From: Ectocarpus siliculosus
Taxonomy: Eukaryota; Sar; Phaeophyceae; Ectocarpales; Ectocarpaceae
Assembly: GCA_000310025.1 (NCBI GenBank)
Contig: FN648657.1
Span: 66,117-83,004, forward strand
Length of the DNA: 16,888 nt
Direction of reading: 5' to 3'
The number at the start of each line of letters is the position of its first letter. Positions within the stretch are counted from its first letter, which is position 1. The position numbers and the translations under genes are program-made. Below, in pieces: positions 1-11,529 of the stretch. The notes under the pieces were generated by a model. That model worked only from the letters and a program-made list of their open reading frames with translations. It had not been told where the DNA came from and searched no databases.

Positions 1-149
1 GCATAACGTTGTTTTCATGAAAACAGTAGGTATGGGTACACCGTCAACTCGGCCACCACAAGGGCATCAACAACAGCGGCAACGGCGATGATGACGCCAC
101 ACCAGCATCACGAAAGATCCAAGTCCTCAGTCAGCTTGAAGTCTCTCAC

Positions 150-3100
150 CTTGACTCTCTCGCTAACCTCCACCAGCACCTTTTCGGCGACCTCCAGCAC
201 GTCCACCACGGTTTCGTCGGTCATAACCATAGGCTCGACCCCAACCTTCAGAAGTCACATGTTTCCCCGCAAATCCCGCCCGCCAGACCGATACGCCGGA
301 AACAAACAAGAAAGGAGACGACGGGGCAGCAGAAATAGGGGGTATTAGGGGGGAAACAATTTTTCAGCAATAAACGCCAAGAACTGTTGACACTGGGTTT
401 CGTCTCGAGGTATTTCCTCGTGTGCAGTCTCGTCGACAACAAGCCGTTGCCGAAAGGAGCAAATGGGCACAAAGTCGGGTCCACGGGAAGAAGAGCGGTC
501 AGACCATGGGCGATGCAGGACGTACCACCATACGAACCTGCGAATTGAGAGTTTGGGCCCACCGAAATAGAAACATAAGAACTTGACTACTCAAGAACAG
601 GTGCTCTCAGATAAGAATCCTATCCTACGACCTGCACAATCGATATTGGCTACCCCACCGAGAAAGTAAGAAACACGCCAAGGGTGAAAAATATTACCAG
701 GTGGGTAGGTCGCCAGGTGGTGCAGCGTTCTTAGTACTAGACTTGGCCACCGGCTGGCCTGCCGCGGACATGATGTCACATTCTTGGGGCCAAGACCAAT
801 TGTGTCACTTAAGACTCCAGAGTAAACGTCCCGCGGCCTGACTAACGTTTTGAGAATACTACCGAAACTCTGCATGGTGCACGGGGTGCTGATGTTTTGC
901 TCGGGGAGAAGACATGCGCGTGTGTGCAATCACGCGCCGCGTCGAACCGCGTTTCAACGTCCCGCGCGTAGGGGACGGACGAGGGCGAAGGCACACCTCG
1001 GTAGCAGTGCTCTTGAGCTTGTCCTGCAGGTGCTCTACCCCCGCCTTGACGCTGATGAGAATCTTCGACAGGCGCTCGTGCTTGTGCCGCACTCTCTCGA
1101 GCCTGGCCACGCTGTTCGACAGTAGCTCCTCGTGGTCATCGACCATCTGCAGAGCAAGAAAACGGCCACCAGGAACACGGGTGACGACCGCGGTACGTGA
1201 GGTAAACTCAGGTCTCGGTCGTGCTGCAGAGAGGCCTTTAGCGACACAATGCTGCAGAGGGGCCTCTGGCGATAAAGTTCTCATCTTCATCAGGCGGGCA
1301 TCGAGTACATGATACCTTCCACCAGGGCTTCGAAGTTGGCAGCCATGCATTGCCTTGCCGCGGGAGCTTTCTAGGCTTTGGGGCGTACTGTGGTGCCTCT
1401 TTGCTGTCGATTTTGCACCGCAATGCGACATCCTCGCCACCAACCAATGCCAAGCAAGAGAGCACGAGAGATGTTGACATGGTAGCCTTTAACAATGATC
1501 GCTCGTGTTATTGCCCTAACCATAGGTATGCCCTCGTTTTGGTTACCTTTCGACGGTGCCCCTCTCCAGGACCGGAGTATTTCACCTCTTCCACCGCCGC
1601 CTTGAGAGACGACTTGCGCTTGTTTAACCCCTCGATCCTTGCCTGGGTCAGAAAAACGTCACAGCCAGTCAAAACGTCTGAGGACATTTCGGTATTTCGG
1701 CACCATTCGTAAAATAATTCTCAACCCTTGCCTAGCCTGGTGACACCCCATTCAGCCGAGGGTAATAATATCCTGGTGGCTGTGACCTCGACCGTAAGCA
1801 TGCTGCAAGCGCGTGCACGAGTCGATGGCTTACACGGACATTCAACAGATCATGGACCGATCAAGTGCCAGTCAAGAGATTCGTCACGGAGGCGTCGGTA
1901 GCCGACTCCGTTTTTTTCTGTCACTGAACGGCGTTTGCGGAGCCATTCTCTTGACGAAACATGGAAACGGTGTACCGTATCTTGATTCTGCGGTGCCACT
2001 TTGCAGATGAGACAGAACCGGGTTCACCGAAACCACCGGCAGACAGGCACCTAGCTATTATAGAACAAGGAGAAGCTTGCCGTCGGCCTACCTGGTTCTC
2101 TTTCGTTAGTATCATGAGGCTTTCTGCCGTGCTCTCCTGACTGATCATCTTCTGGATCACCTCGTTCACATCGGACACGCCCGTCGCCTGCGGACACGAA
2201 AACGGCACCGGAGCAACGGGACGGTGCCGAGGTGTATTGCGTGTCTGCTCATGTTGCCTGCTCTCGTGGCCGTGACAACCGTAACCTTGTCGTCGCCCTC
2301 AACTTTATGACTGTGGTGGTTGCTACCAGGGAAACGGGGGAATAATAAGTCCGATGAAACCGTCTCCTTCCTCTTTGTGGAAATCCAAGCCCCTACCGCG
2401 TCCTACTTAGTACGTATTACGTCACTTGCCGTCGTCTCCAAGCAATCACCAACGAACCTTTAACCTTTAACCCTATCTACCACGTAGTGTCTACAGTAGG
2501 TGGTGTACGTGAAACAGGGCTGAAATGTACGGTCCAGCATACCCCCATCATCCTGCGCGACCAGTCAAGAACGGCCCACCATCGCCTGCTGGTCTTAAGG
2601 TTTCGCGTTTTGGCGTCATTGGTGTCTGCTTCCGGGCTGTTTTGTCACATAGCACACGTTCCACGCACCTCTTTGATCTTCCTGAAAGCGTTCTCGAAGA
2701 CGTCAATCTTGCTCTTGTGGCTCACGCGGTCCATTACCATCTTCGCGGTCGTGTTCGCGTTCGCGGCAGCCGCCTAAAAAAGGCCCACGTTTGTTGAAGT
2801 GACATAATAAAACAACCATCGTTTGTTGAACCCCTTTGTAACGCAATGGTTGTTTCAATAGGGCACGCTGGAAAGCAATACGTTGTAGGAACCTCCCCGA
2901 GGACGAGATAATATGTAGGGTGTTTGCGATCCGGCTGCAGCTCAAACATGATTAGAAAGAAGTACGTGGTTGGCCCGTTTCGGGCGGCAGTCGCTTCTTG
3001 CTTTGCTGCAATGTTTTGAAGTGTTCTTCGAGTGTGCTAGAAGGAACAACTAACAATTTTCTTTGTTTCCTGGGTCATGCACAAGATAATGTTCGACAGC

Positions 3101-6100
3101 AAAAAGCTGACCGAAACGGTGGCGTTCTCAAGGTGTTCCACGGTCGGCGCACAGCACCCCTGGTTCTGTTCCTCGAGACAACCTATATTAAAGACGTTCC
3201 TGTGTAGCATGAATACAATACCAGTTTCTTGTTTGGTGTGATCACACCGGTCTCGAGGAATATCCGTAGACAGCAGACGGTCGCTTTGGGAGCGCCCCAA
3301 TCTAGCATCAAATCGTACCCGTGATGCTTTTGTACGATGCCAGCCCAGTGTGCACCATAGCCAGTATCACCCACACTAGTCCAAGCCACAGAAGCAATGT
3401 GGCCCTGAATATCTCCACCCCCGCGCGTGATTGTTTGCCGTTTGCTGGCCGTACGTCTTTATGGTTACGGCTGAGACAACCACTTCGCCCCTGCCCCCCC
3501 CCAGCTCCTACCCGCCAAGTAATTGCGCCCCTTTCTTGCGCTGAGGGAGTGGCGGTAACTCACCTTCTTGAGACCCTGCTCTCCGGCCTCCCCCGTTTCG
3601 CTGTCGTTGTTCGCCGCCGTTAGCCCCGCCCTCATCTGCGCCCGCCTGACCTCCAGCAATACGTGACGCGTGTTGCCAGTGGAACGAACGAGCTTGAGCC
3701 TTCGCTTCAACATGATGAGCCCTACGCGACGCCCGCACCTTAACCTGACCCAAAGGTCTATCGGTTTTTAAAATGACCACAACATATCCTACATTACATC
3801 TTATCTATAGGCTTTACTTATACGACACCAAATCCTTGAAGACCCCCCTCGATTTAGGTCCTTGTTCCAGAGTGCATTGCCTGTGATTCCAGTGTTTGAA
3901 CTCGTGTGCACTCATGCTTCCACCACCACCGACTGCCCTTGAAAGTCTCACGCCGGCACCTACTGGTTAGAGCTTCATGCAACTCATGGGTCACCCATGC
4001 TTCCATACTGAAACTTTGGCAACACGACAGTCGGGGTAAATCGGGAGGATGTTCACCTGTCGGCCTGTAGCTTGATCTGTTTTCTGAGCTGCACCACCTG
4101 GTGTCTCTCTCGAAGCTCGCTCTCTCTCCTTCTTCTCTCCTCCTCGTAATCCGTCCGAAGGCGGTCTAATTCTGATTGAGCCACCTTTGCCAAAAACCCC
4201 GAGCCAAAACATCAAAGACACCAATCGGCGTTGACGAATCGTTAGCAGTAAGGACATCGGGCATGGCTGAGTCGTGTCAACGATCTGCGAATATTTTCAC
4301 CCCTGGATGACGAATCGCACTATGATAACGGAACATTTCCCCCGTGGCGGCTTCTTTACATCGATGTGCTCCAGTGTCGGCACGGCGACGTGTTCTGCTA
4401 GTGGTAGGTGCAACAACGAAATAGTGTTGAATATATCTGACCATTTTTCGCATCAGCTCGCCGAAGGGACTTCGGAATCCTCATTTTCGATTTAGTCACT
4501 GCTGCTGTGTTCGTATCCCAAAAATACCGTCGGTGAACGGTATAGCCGCGTACCTCTCGAGCGTGATTGGCGTCGCCTGACAGCAGCAGCAGCTCCTCGT
4601 AGTCTTTGATTTTGGCTTGGAGGGTACGTTCCACGGCGCCAAGTTGGTTGTCGAAGCCTACTCGCTCCTCCTGTACAAGAGCGTATCGACACGGCCGCGT
4701 TGGGGGGAACATTGCGAGTGTTTCTAGGCAGCATCTGGATTATCGAAGTCACTGTGGTCCTGCTGTACAGGACTAGAACACTTTAACCGCTATCGATCAG
4801 TGCTCTCAAGAGGAACCAAAAGACACGGGTTTCAGCCGAAAGGAGGGATTGTTGTTTCTTGTTGGAGGCTCCGCGTGCTGTAGTCACGCACCCAGGGTGC
4901 CGGTGTGGTGGTAGGGTAACGAGGTGAGAATAGTTCGTAGGGACGGCTCTACCTTGTGACTGGACCTGAACGAATAAACACAACACCTAGATGCACACAT
5001 TCAAGGTAAAAAGAGCAATATACTGAAAATAGTCGTCGTTGATAAGTATGCTGCTGTGATTCGCACAGAAGTTCGTTGTGATTTATGATTTTGGTGTATT
5101 GTTTGTGTTTTGTTTTGGGTATTTTTTAGTTTCAGTTTTGGGGACGCAACATATGTAAAACCTTCGCCTCTGGTTGTGCTACTCGTTCGCCTAATGGATA
5201 CGGTACATCCTGTTGGAGTCGTCCGCACCAGTCCAAACGAAACCTGATGAACTGCTTCAATAGTCAACTTTCCTTGTTCACGTTGTACCATGATCAGAAT
5301 ATATATCCCAAAATCTCAACAGATGCGTCGGACCTACCTTGAGTCTTTTAACTATCTGTTCGTACGTCTTGCGGATGCTCTGCGCCTCGTTGTACTTGAT
5401 CATGGCCTTGTCGAGCCGGTTCTCGAGCATCCGGATCTTCCGCGTCAACGGGGAATCTTCTCGGTTCGGCTGCAGAACAACCAGAAGGCAGAACAACGGG
5501 AACAGGACGTTGCGTATTCCTCAAAGCAAGCGACATGTTTAATACGGACCCGTGTTTCTCGTGCTGGCTCGACGACCAGACATGGGGAGTAGTTCTGGTG
5601 CCGAAACCGAGCGGGGAGAGACCCCCGGCTATACAGGAAGCTGGTCAGCGTGAAGAATATTGCCGAAGGACCCTGTTGATCTTTCATGCTTGTTTTTGGA
5701 AAAAACGATATTGAAACGAAGAATCGAGCGGGTTGAAAGGATCCTTAAGAGCAAAAATAGCTCTCCAAGCGGCGTGAAGGGTGATAATGTTCGACAGCGA
5801 GTCTTCCTGGTTAACCACCAGACACAGAAAAATGGACACCAAGCGAAGTTGACTTGGGTGGAATGTGAACTCGTCTCACACACACGTTCCAAGGTCGACG
5901 CAAGATTTTGCAGGAAATTGTCCACGGCAACAATATTGTTGGAATATGGAAGAACTGTGCGTCACTCGAAAGCTAAGGTAATAGTAGTCTGTCCAACAGG
6001 GAACTTGTTTGGCTCACCTGTTGTGATTCCAGCTCAAGATCTTTCACCTCGTCCTTAAGCTGCTGCAACCCTTTTCTAACCGCCGATGACCTGGCGTTTC

Positions 6101-7441
6101 GTGGCAGCACGAGAACCACACCAATGCCGAGCCTTCAGGGGGAGTACCAATCAACGTTGTTGCTGCAATAGCCGGTGCCTATTATCCAGACGCTTGGCCA
6201 TTGGCGCGAAATTGGGGGACCAGGTTTCCTCGGGTCTATCTTTGTATCCTGAATCTGAAATATCATGCCTTCGTCTCACTGCACCAGGTGCTACTGTAGA
6301 GACGTTTTAGAATGGGGTGGCATCCGATCCCTGTAAGCTGGGTCCGCGAAAGGATTACCTACTGTTGATATACTACGTCTCACCGGCTCTTGGAGTCGTT
6401 GTAGACTTTTCGAAGACGGTGGACTTCTCTTTGGAGACGGTCCAGTTCTGCCACCTGCGCACAGGCCGCAGCCGTGCAATGGTTCAGCATGTTCTGGACT
6501 TTTGAATAGTTTCTTCTCGAGCTATATCTCACGTAACCCCCCCCCTCGAGGAAAGTTATTGGTTGCTAAAGTTGGCAAAAGATCTGAGTGAACCAAAGGG
6601 TTCTGCGGGGGCATCGAAGGGCGGGAACAGGCAGCTCGGATAGAGTGCCTAACGCCACTTTTCAAGGCATGAACACCTGACTGAGGCATCGAAACGAACG
6701 TTTCTTGCCTGTAGTCCGCGTCGCTAAGGTGCAGAGATGTCTTTACGTGCGTTCTCCTTCGACATGAGCAACGCAGCACAAGAAACCAACGTCGACGCCG
6801 TGAAAAGATGGGGAGAATTTCCGGAGGGTAGATTATCTAGAGCGAGAGAGATAACCCCCTTTCACCGTGTCGTTGATTTAGCAAAATTAGCGTACCTCAT
6901 CTCCGTTAGCCCCTCCCCTGACCAACTGGGACAACTTCAGCCGAACATCCTTGTTTTCAGCCCTTAGGCGCCGGATCTCCTCCTTGTTGGAGCCTTTGTT
7001 CGCCTCCAAAATGTCGATATTTGCCTAGCTTGCAACAAGCAGAGCGGACATCGACGACGGTAGTTAAACAGCTTCTGAGACAAACTCCTGCTGAGAGAGG
7101 GATACAGCGCCGAGCTACGAGAGGAAGACTACGAAGTGTTGAAGTTACTCTAGGTGAGGTCGACACCACACATCACGCAAGGGAATGCTGGCTGATATTT
7201 ACTGGGCGTCGGACATAAGACTGGAAAAAGGCCAAATAGAAAAAATGCATGTGACCACGTGAGGAGAGGACGACGTCGGGGGGAACCTGCTGTTGATCAT
7301 ATGTATACCATAAGTACAGGCTAGGCCGATTGGCCCCCCTTACAATCCTACCTTGCGGTCTCCTTGTAGAAGGCGCATGCGCTCACGTAGGTCTTCCATT
7401 TGGTCGTTGACCGATAGGTTGTCGTGACCCCGCATCATCAT
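150..7441 (-). CDS. CCDC151: Outer dynein arm docking complex coiled-coil protein, CCDC151/ODAD3 (ODA10)-like, C-terminus beyond left edge
   Basis: Exons in transcript order: 7352-7441, 6896-7024, 6384-6454, 6018-6075, 5338-5469, 4554-4670, 4057-4184, 3564-3645, 2669-2773, 2092-2187, 1547-1642, 997-1146, 150-245. All internal junctions are GT-AG and phases agree, giving about 450 residues with no stop. The product is almost entirely charged coiled coil. Recognisable blocks, in order, are RERMRLLQGDRK, NKEEIRRLRAENKDVRLKL, KIRMLENRLDKAMIKYNEAQ, then SIRKTYEQIVKRLK, EERVGFDNQL, KDYEELLLLSGDANHARE, ATGVSDVNEVIQKMISQEST, SKILISVKAGVEHL and MTDETVVDVLEVAEKVL. From memory of the family, these match CCDC151/ODAD3, which helps attach outer dynein arms to axonemal doublets. 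The paralogous ODAD1/CCDC114/DC2 family is the alternative and fits less well. Human CCDC151 is about 595 residues, so a C-terminal part is missing. The start is the first of three tandem ATGs (7439-7441), but the frame stays open upstream to 7690, so a longer N-terminus is possible. Confidence 0.87.
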
Positions 7442-8338
7442 CAGCGCCCCTACTGTACAGCAGTACGTCGAAAACAAGCGCGGTGTTGTTTCCGCGATCA
7501 GAGGTCTTGGGTACACGAGGATGTGTGCAGGGTAGGATCGTCCAGGTCTTGCTAGGTATTGAAGGTCACACCGGAAGCTGTTTCTTCGTGTAAGGTCCAA
7601 GGAAGCGAAGTGCCTTTGCATTGCACGATGGAGAGATTCTATGCTGAATCCAGCACTCACAGCGGTTCTTCCCACAGTATATACGCCCAAAGCCTACATA
7701 CACGTGCGACAGCTGTACATACATGCTGGGGAAACTCTTGGTGTTCCGAAAGACGCGTACTCGACGTGATAATACCTCGTCAAGAAGTGGAAATCATACG
7801 AAGCCTCAATATTGCTGTGGAGTCAGATTGCGTGGGAAACACAGCGTGCATCGGGAATCTGTACGCATCCAACGCATCCAACCACACATCCTTCCGTGTG
7901 ACACACCGACCTGGTTTGGGCGACCAGGATACGACCCATGTTATCAAAAAGCCGGAGACATTGGGAAACATTGCGAACATACAGCTCACATTACGGTGTA
8001 GAGACTCTGTGTAGTTGTTCCAGCAAAAATGGCGTTGTCACACAGAAGCCGATGTGTGTAGTGTGACGCGTGTACATACAACTGTATCCAGGAGCAGAGA
8101 GAGCTTGAAACCCCCGAACCAAAGAGAACCTCCAGTTTGTTGCTGTTCGGGGAGCTTGTGGCGGGTAAACAATCTCGCCGCAAATGTGTAGGAGTGTCGA
8201 TGGGCGCCTGGAAAATGCTCCCAGGCCCCAAGAGGTTGTGTGTGAGTGTCTCCGAACAACGCAAGCATCCTCATAGGGTGTCAAGCGTGAGGTCATTTCT
8301 TCCTTCCGAGTCACCATCTGCTGCACGTACCGGACAGC
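7442..8338. promoter_or_regulatory. Intergenic region between divergent genes; probable shared promoter and 5' UTRs
   Basis: The minus-strand docking-complex gene starts near 7441 and the plus-strand gene near 8339, so about 0.9 kb separates their predicted start codons. I see no convincing coding exon here on either strand: the open frames present have no coiled-coil or domain character and no neighbouring splice phases that fit. No clear TATA box or other named motif was identified. A short duplication (ACGCATCCA twice, near 7863-7881) is present. The regulatory role is inferred only from the head-to-head layout. A 5' non-coding exon of either gene could lie here. Confidence 0.5.
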
Positions 8339-11300
8339 ATGGCGCCTCAAATCGCAGCGTTGAAGCTCAAGCACGCGGAGCATATCCTCGAGGTGGTCCG
8401 TGAGGCCGAGAAGCAGGAGGCTGCGCGACAACGAAAGCTGAGGCATGCCACCAGCAAGGACAACCTGGCCTACCTTCAGAAAAGGTGAAGTGCTCGAGAT
8501 AGCTACCTACCTAGGTATGATCTACAGAAGGCACACACGCACCCAAACCTCTACATACGTCGAACCCATACATAAGTAGCACCCTTCCACCGAATTAGCT
8601 TTGGCATGGACTAGAAACAACGCGACTGTTCCCAGCCGACTGTAAAGTCACCCGACACATCTTCCCCGCTTTGAGCCTCCCCAAGTAACAGGGCTCGCAG
8701 CAACCTGATGTTTTCCTCGCTTATCAACCAGCGTATCAAGGCCCAAAAGCTTTTGCAAAGAACCGTCCTCTTGTGACGCATGCCGACGGCCGCGTAATTA
8801 GAGGGAATCCACGTGTTGTTGAAATGACGTGAAAGATTGACATTTCAGGAAGTTTTGACGTGAAGAGGTTGCGCCGCTTTTTTGGGGGCAAACTCTGACG
8901 GCGAAATTTTTGTGAGGAAGCGTCAAAATTAATTTTCACCCAAACTTAAAACGACGCGAAAAGATTGACGCTTCAAACATCGCCAGACTGTGGCTCACAC
9001 ACGCTTGCTCTGCTGCGGTCTGCTGTGCGCGGTCAGCAGCGAACACATGGGCCATGCCTATACTGATTGCTCCTAGCGGTCCTGCACCCACGCGTCTCGG
9101 CAGTTCTCACGGCGGCCAAGTGGCCAGACGCGCGTGTTCGGCGCGCGCGTTCGGTAGATGCGCCGTCGCGATTGCGCACGGGCTTTCAGCAGCAAAAAGG
9201 GGCATAGGCAGGGGAGTGATTGGGGGAGTCTCGCCCTCGAAGGCAGCACATGGAGAGGAGTAAGGGAGGGTACACGGACTTTGCCAGTCAGTAGGTGCAT
9301 TTCGCCCGCCCCCTCACGGGGTTCGGTGCTCTGCTGCCGCAGTGACATCGGTATATACACAGCAGTGCAGCGAGCAGCTGCCTTACTCATCAGCAACGAA
9401 CGGCAGTTTGACGCCTGGGCAGTCGCAGTTTGACGCCTGGGAAAAGTCGCCGCGGCAAAGGAGGGAAGGTCGGCGGGATGAGGCGAAGGGGTACACCTAG
9501 TCTCCTGGGAGCCTGGGGGTGTGAGTCTTCGCTTCGGAATGTCGACCCTGGGTGGCAGCCCGAACCAACCTTGAACTCTACCTCCACCATTTTTTTTTTT
9601 CACCTCTCACGTGTCAACGGGCACACGCGGTGCGAATTTTTTCCCGTCAAAACCCTCAACCGTCACTTTATGTTGGCGTCAATCCTCAAAGGTCAAAATT
9701 CCGCGTCAATCCATAGTGGATACCCTATATTGAGCCAAAAGTATTGATGGGAGGGTCTGACTGTAAGAAAGGCTTACTCACCATCAGTATATCTCCGAGG
9801 TCAACTCACAACACTTGGGGGCGTTCTTGTACAATTTGTTTTGGTAGAAGAACTTAAGCGAGACGGCAAGGCTTGATGACGTGGGGCGTACCTCTTTGAG
9901 TGGAAACGACTTCGAATGTCCGAAACCGTGGCCAACCTCCACCGGTTCCGGGGGGGAAATATGCATTCCATTCGTGCAGTACGTGTCTAGATTGCACGAG
10001 CAATTACGCAGCGAAATCTTGTTTAGTCCTTACAATATGTGGAACGCATATGCACATCCCAACTTTGAATTCGTCTGGCACCAGGTTCACCGCAGAGAGA
10101 CGGCAAGATCAGGCACACATCTCCGGGCTCGTGCAAGACGCGAATGCCGTGGAAGCCGCCCTTCTGAAGGAGCAGCAACCATTGCAGGGGCGTAACAGCC
10201 AGGGCCGTGATGATCCTTGCGCAGCCGCTTCCAGAGGCGATAATGCTTCTTCCCAAGGCGGCGGCGACGCCGGTGGTGCTGTCAACACTGGTGGGGTGGA
10301 GGGTTCCGTGGGAGTCAGAAGAATCTTTTCGACCAAGTCGAATGCTTACGTGGAGACGGCAGAGCCGAAAGACGACTCAAAATTTATCTCTCTCGATCAG
10401 GTATTTTTCTCAGTGGAACAAAGCTGGCTGTACGGAGTGCATGCCGTTTTCTTTCTTCTGTTTGTCGGGATATACTTTGCTTTGTCTGTGTGGGACTCTG
10501 TGAGTAGGAAGAAAGTTCCCCACTTCCTAGATCAAGCAAGCATGGATCTGACTAGGTGGTGGATAATTCTTCTCCATCCATGTCAAAAGACATTGCTACT
10601 TCGGCGGCATCTGACTGGTTGCGGACAACAAGCACCGTCTTTTTATCCTCGTTGGTTCACGTTGCTGCCGCACTCCTTCCCGTGCTACACAGATGCGCTT
10701 CATGAAATACGTGTACTCACACATCGACGGACAAAAGGCGGCAAAGGCGCACACACGCCTCATGACCGACGTAGTCCGCGAAGAAAAACAAATGGCGGCC
10801 AGGCCCAACGCACATGAACAGCGACGCCGCCGCAGCAGCAGCATCAGTAGCAGCGGTGGGGACAAGAGGATGTTCGCCTCCAACGGCGCTGGGTCGAGGA
10901 GAGCGGGACCTGTAGCGGGGTCGAGTGTTCCGCCGGTGATCAGCAAGGCCGGGGAAGGCGGTTGCAACTCTGGCAGTAGAGAGCGGCAGCTTTTGGAACG
11001 AAAGCGAGGGATTCTGCTGGAGATGAAGGGGGTCGTGAGCCGACAAGCAGAGGCGCTAGACCGACTTGTGCAGAGCAGCGCCAACGCTAACGTAGCCGCG
11101 GAAAATGGAAGAAGGAGAGGTGGTGACCACAACAGCAGACAAAGCCGGCCTTCCCACGCAAGTGTCTCGACTTCAAGCAGTCTGTTTACCCCTAAGGGAG
11201 AAAAGAGTGGCCGAAACACGAGGAGCGGGTCATGCCCAGATATCTCCGGCCTCACCAATAACTCTCCGGCCATGCTACCCTCTTCTGCGACAAGACCAAC

Positions 11301-11529
11301 GGCGGCGCTACCGATGCCCCCCACGGTGCCGCCAGACAACGTCACGTCTGCCTTTTTGGCCCGCGGGGGACGGTGGGGCGGGGAGAGCCGGCGGGGGTCG
11401 TGGAGGTGCGATTCCGTCACAACGGCATCTTCGGCGTCGTACGCGACCTATTGCAAACGGGATCGGGATCAGGGTAGGGTGCTCGGTATCAGCCGACGCC
11501 CCCCGGCCGTCCCTGCGCTGCCGGTGTAG
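8339..11529 (+). CDS. Unidentified coiled-coil protein with possible single membrane segment and disordered C-terminus; exon model incomplete
   Basis: Supported exons are 8339-8484, about 10098-10400 (or to 10499), and 10693-11529, with 9901-9978 as a likely extra exon. The first begins ATG GCG and encodes a charged helix (MAPQIAALKLKHAEHILEVV, then REAEKQEAARQRKL), ending at AG/GTGAAG in phase 2. Exon 9901-9978 reads WKRLRMSETVANLHRFRGG and ends at GTACGT. The next exon contains RQDQAHISGLVQDANAVEAA followed by a Gly/Ala/Asn-rich linker. The last exon opens MRFMKYVYSHIDGQKAAKAH, has a second helix near 10981-11080, and then a Ser/Arg/Pro-rich tail to TAG at 11527-11529. The phase-2 end of exon 1 does not join directly to the phase-0 start of 9901, so at least one exon is missing or one boundary is wrong. 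I do not recognise the family. The antisense frame over the last exon is Leu/Pro-rich and unlikely to be coding. Confidence 0.6.
8835..9711. mobile_element. Putative non-autonomous DNA element with degenerate terminal inverted repeats
   Basis: The left end (8835-8875) and the reverse complement of the right end (9674-9711) align imperfectly over about 40 nt: both start GATTGAC, then share GGAA..TTTTGAC and end in TTG.CGCC. Inside, the motif TTGACG or CGTCAA recurs near both ends and is denser than elsewhere in the window, like subterminal transposase-binding repeats. The middle (about 9050-9560) is GC-rich and contains no recognisable transposase. I could not see a clear target-site duplication, so the exact borders are uncertain. 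Foldback or MITE-like elements are the nearest named class; superfamily not assigned. Confidence 0.4.
9403..9441. repeat. Two direct copies of a 17-bp motif containing TTGACG
   Basis: GCAGTTTGACGCCTGGG occurs at 9403-9419 and again, identically, at 9425-9441, a 22-bp period. It carries the same TTGACG core found at the ends of the surrounding putative element. Confidence 0.85.
10401..10499 (+). other. Optional 99-nt exon extension encoding a transmembrane-like segment
   Basis: After CAG at 10398-10400 there is a weak donor, GTATTT. Another donor with a strong intron-side consensus, GTGAGTAGG, lies at 10500. Both end in phase 0 and both can join the phase-0 acceptor before 10693. The 99 nt between them are open and encode VHAVFFLLFVGIYFALSVW within a 33-residue insert, a typical single membrane-spanning length. 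Using the first donor gives a soluble form and the second a membrane form. That an in-frame hydrophobic span sits between two frame-compatible donors argues it is coding, but no transcript evidence is available here. Confidence 0.45.

Larger units (their letters stand above)
8485..9900. other. Long presumed intron(s) of the plus-strand gene, holding a putative mobile element
   Basis: No exon could be placed here with matching splice phases. A short open segment after the AG at 9789 (YISEVNSQHLGAFL) could be an exon: it starts in phase 0, can end at GTACAA, and would join in frame to an acceptor at 10099, but it is too short to trust. Most of the stretch is the TTGACG-rich element described separately, and the rest (8485-8830) shows nothing recognisable. 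Confidence 0.4.

Noticed and set aside
1-149. A further exon of the docking-complex gene at the left edge
   Set aside because: After the donor at 149 I found no acceptor followed by a conserved frame; the next exon is probably outside the window.
246-996. An extra exon inside the 751-nt intron of the docking-complex gene
   Set aside because: Open stretches here are not coiled coil, and the exons on either side already join in phase 0.
859-1443. 194-codon minus-strand open frame as a complete gene
   Set aside because: Only 997-1146 is conserved and it is flanked by good splice sites; the rest is intron read-through on both sides.
7559-8014. 151-codon plus-strand open frame between the divergent genes
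   Set aside because: Composition is random, no motif is visible, and no splice phases link it to the downstream exons.
9073-9603. 176-codon minus-strand open frame inside the putative element, as a transposase
   Set aside because: No catalytic motif or DNA-binding domain is visible and the composition reflects the GC-rich core.
10596-11420. 274-codon minus-strand open frame
   Set aside because: It is antisense to the plus-strand exon 10693-11529, Leu/Pro-rich, and lacks the fitting splice junctions that the plus frame has.
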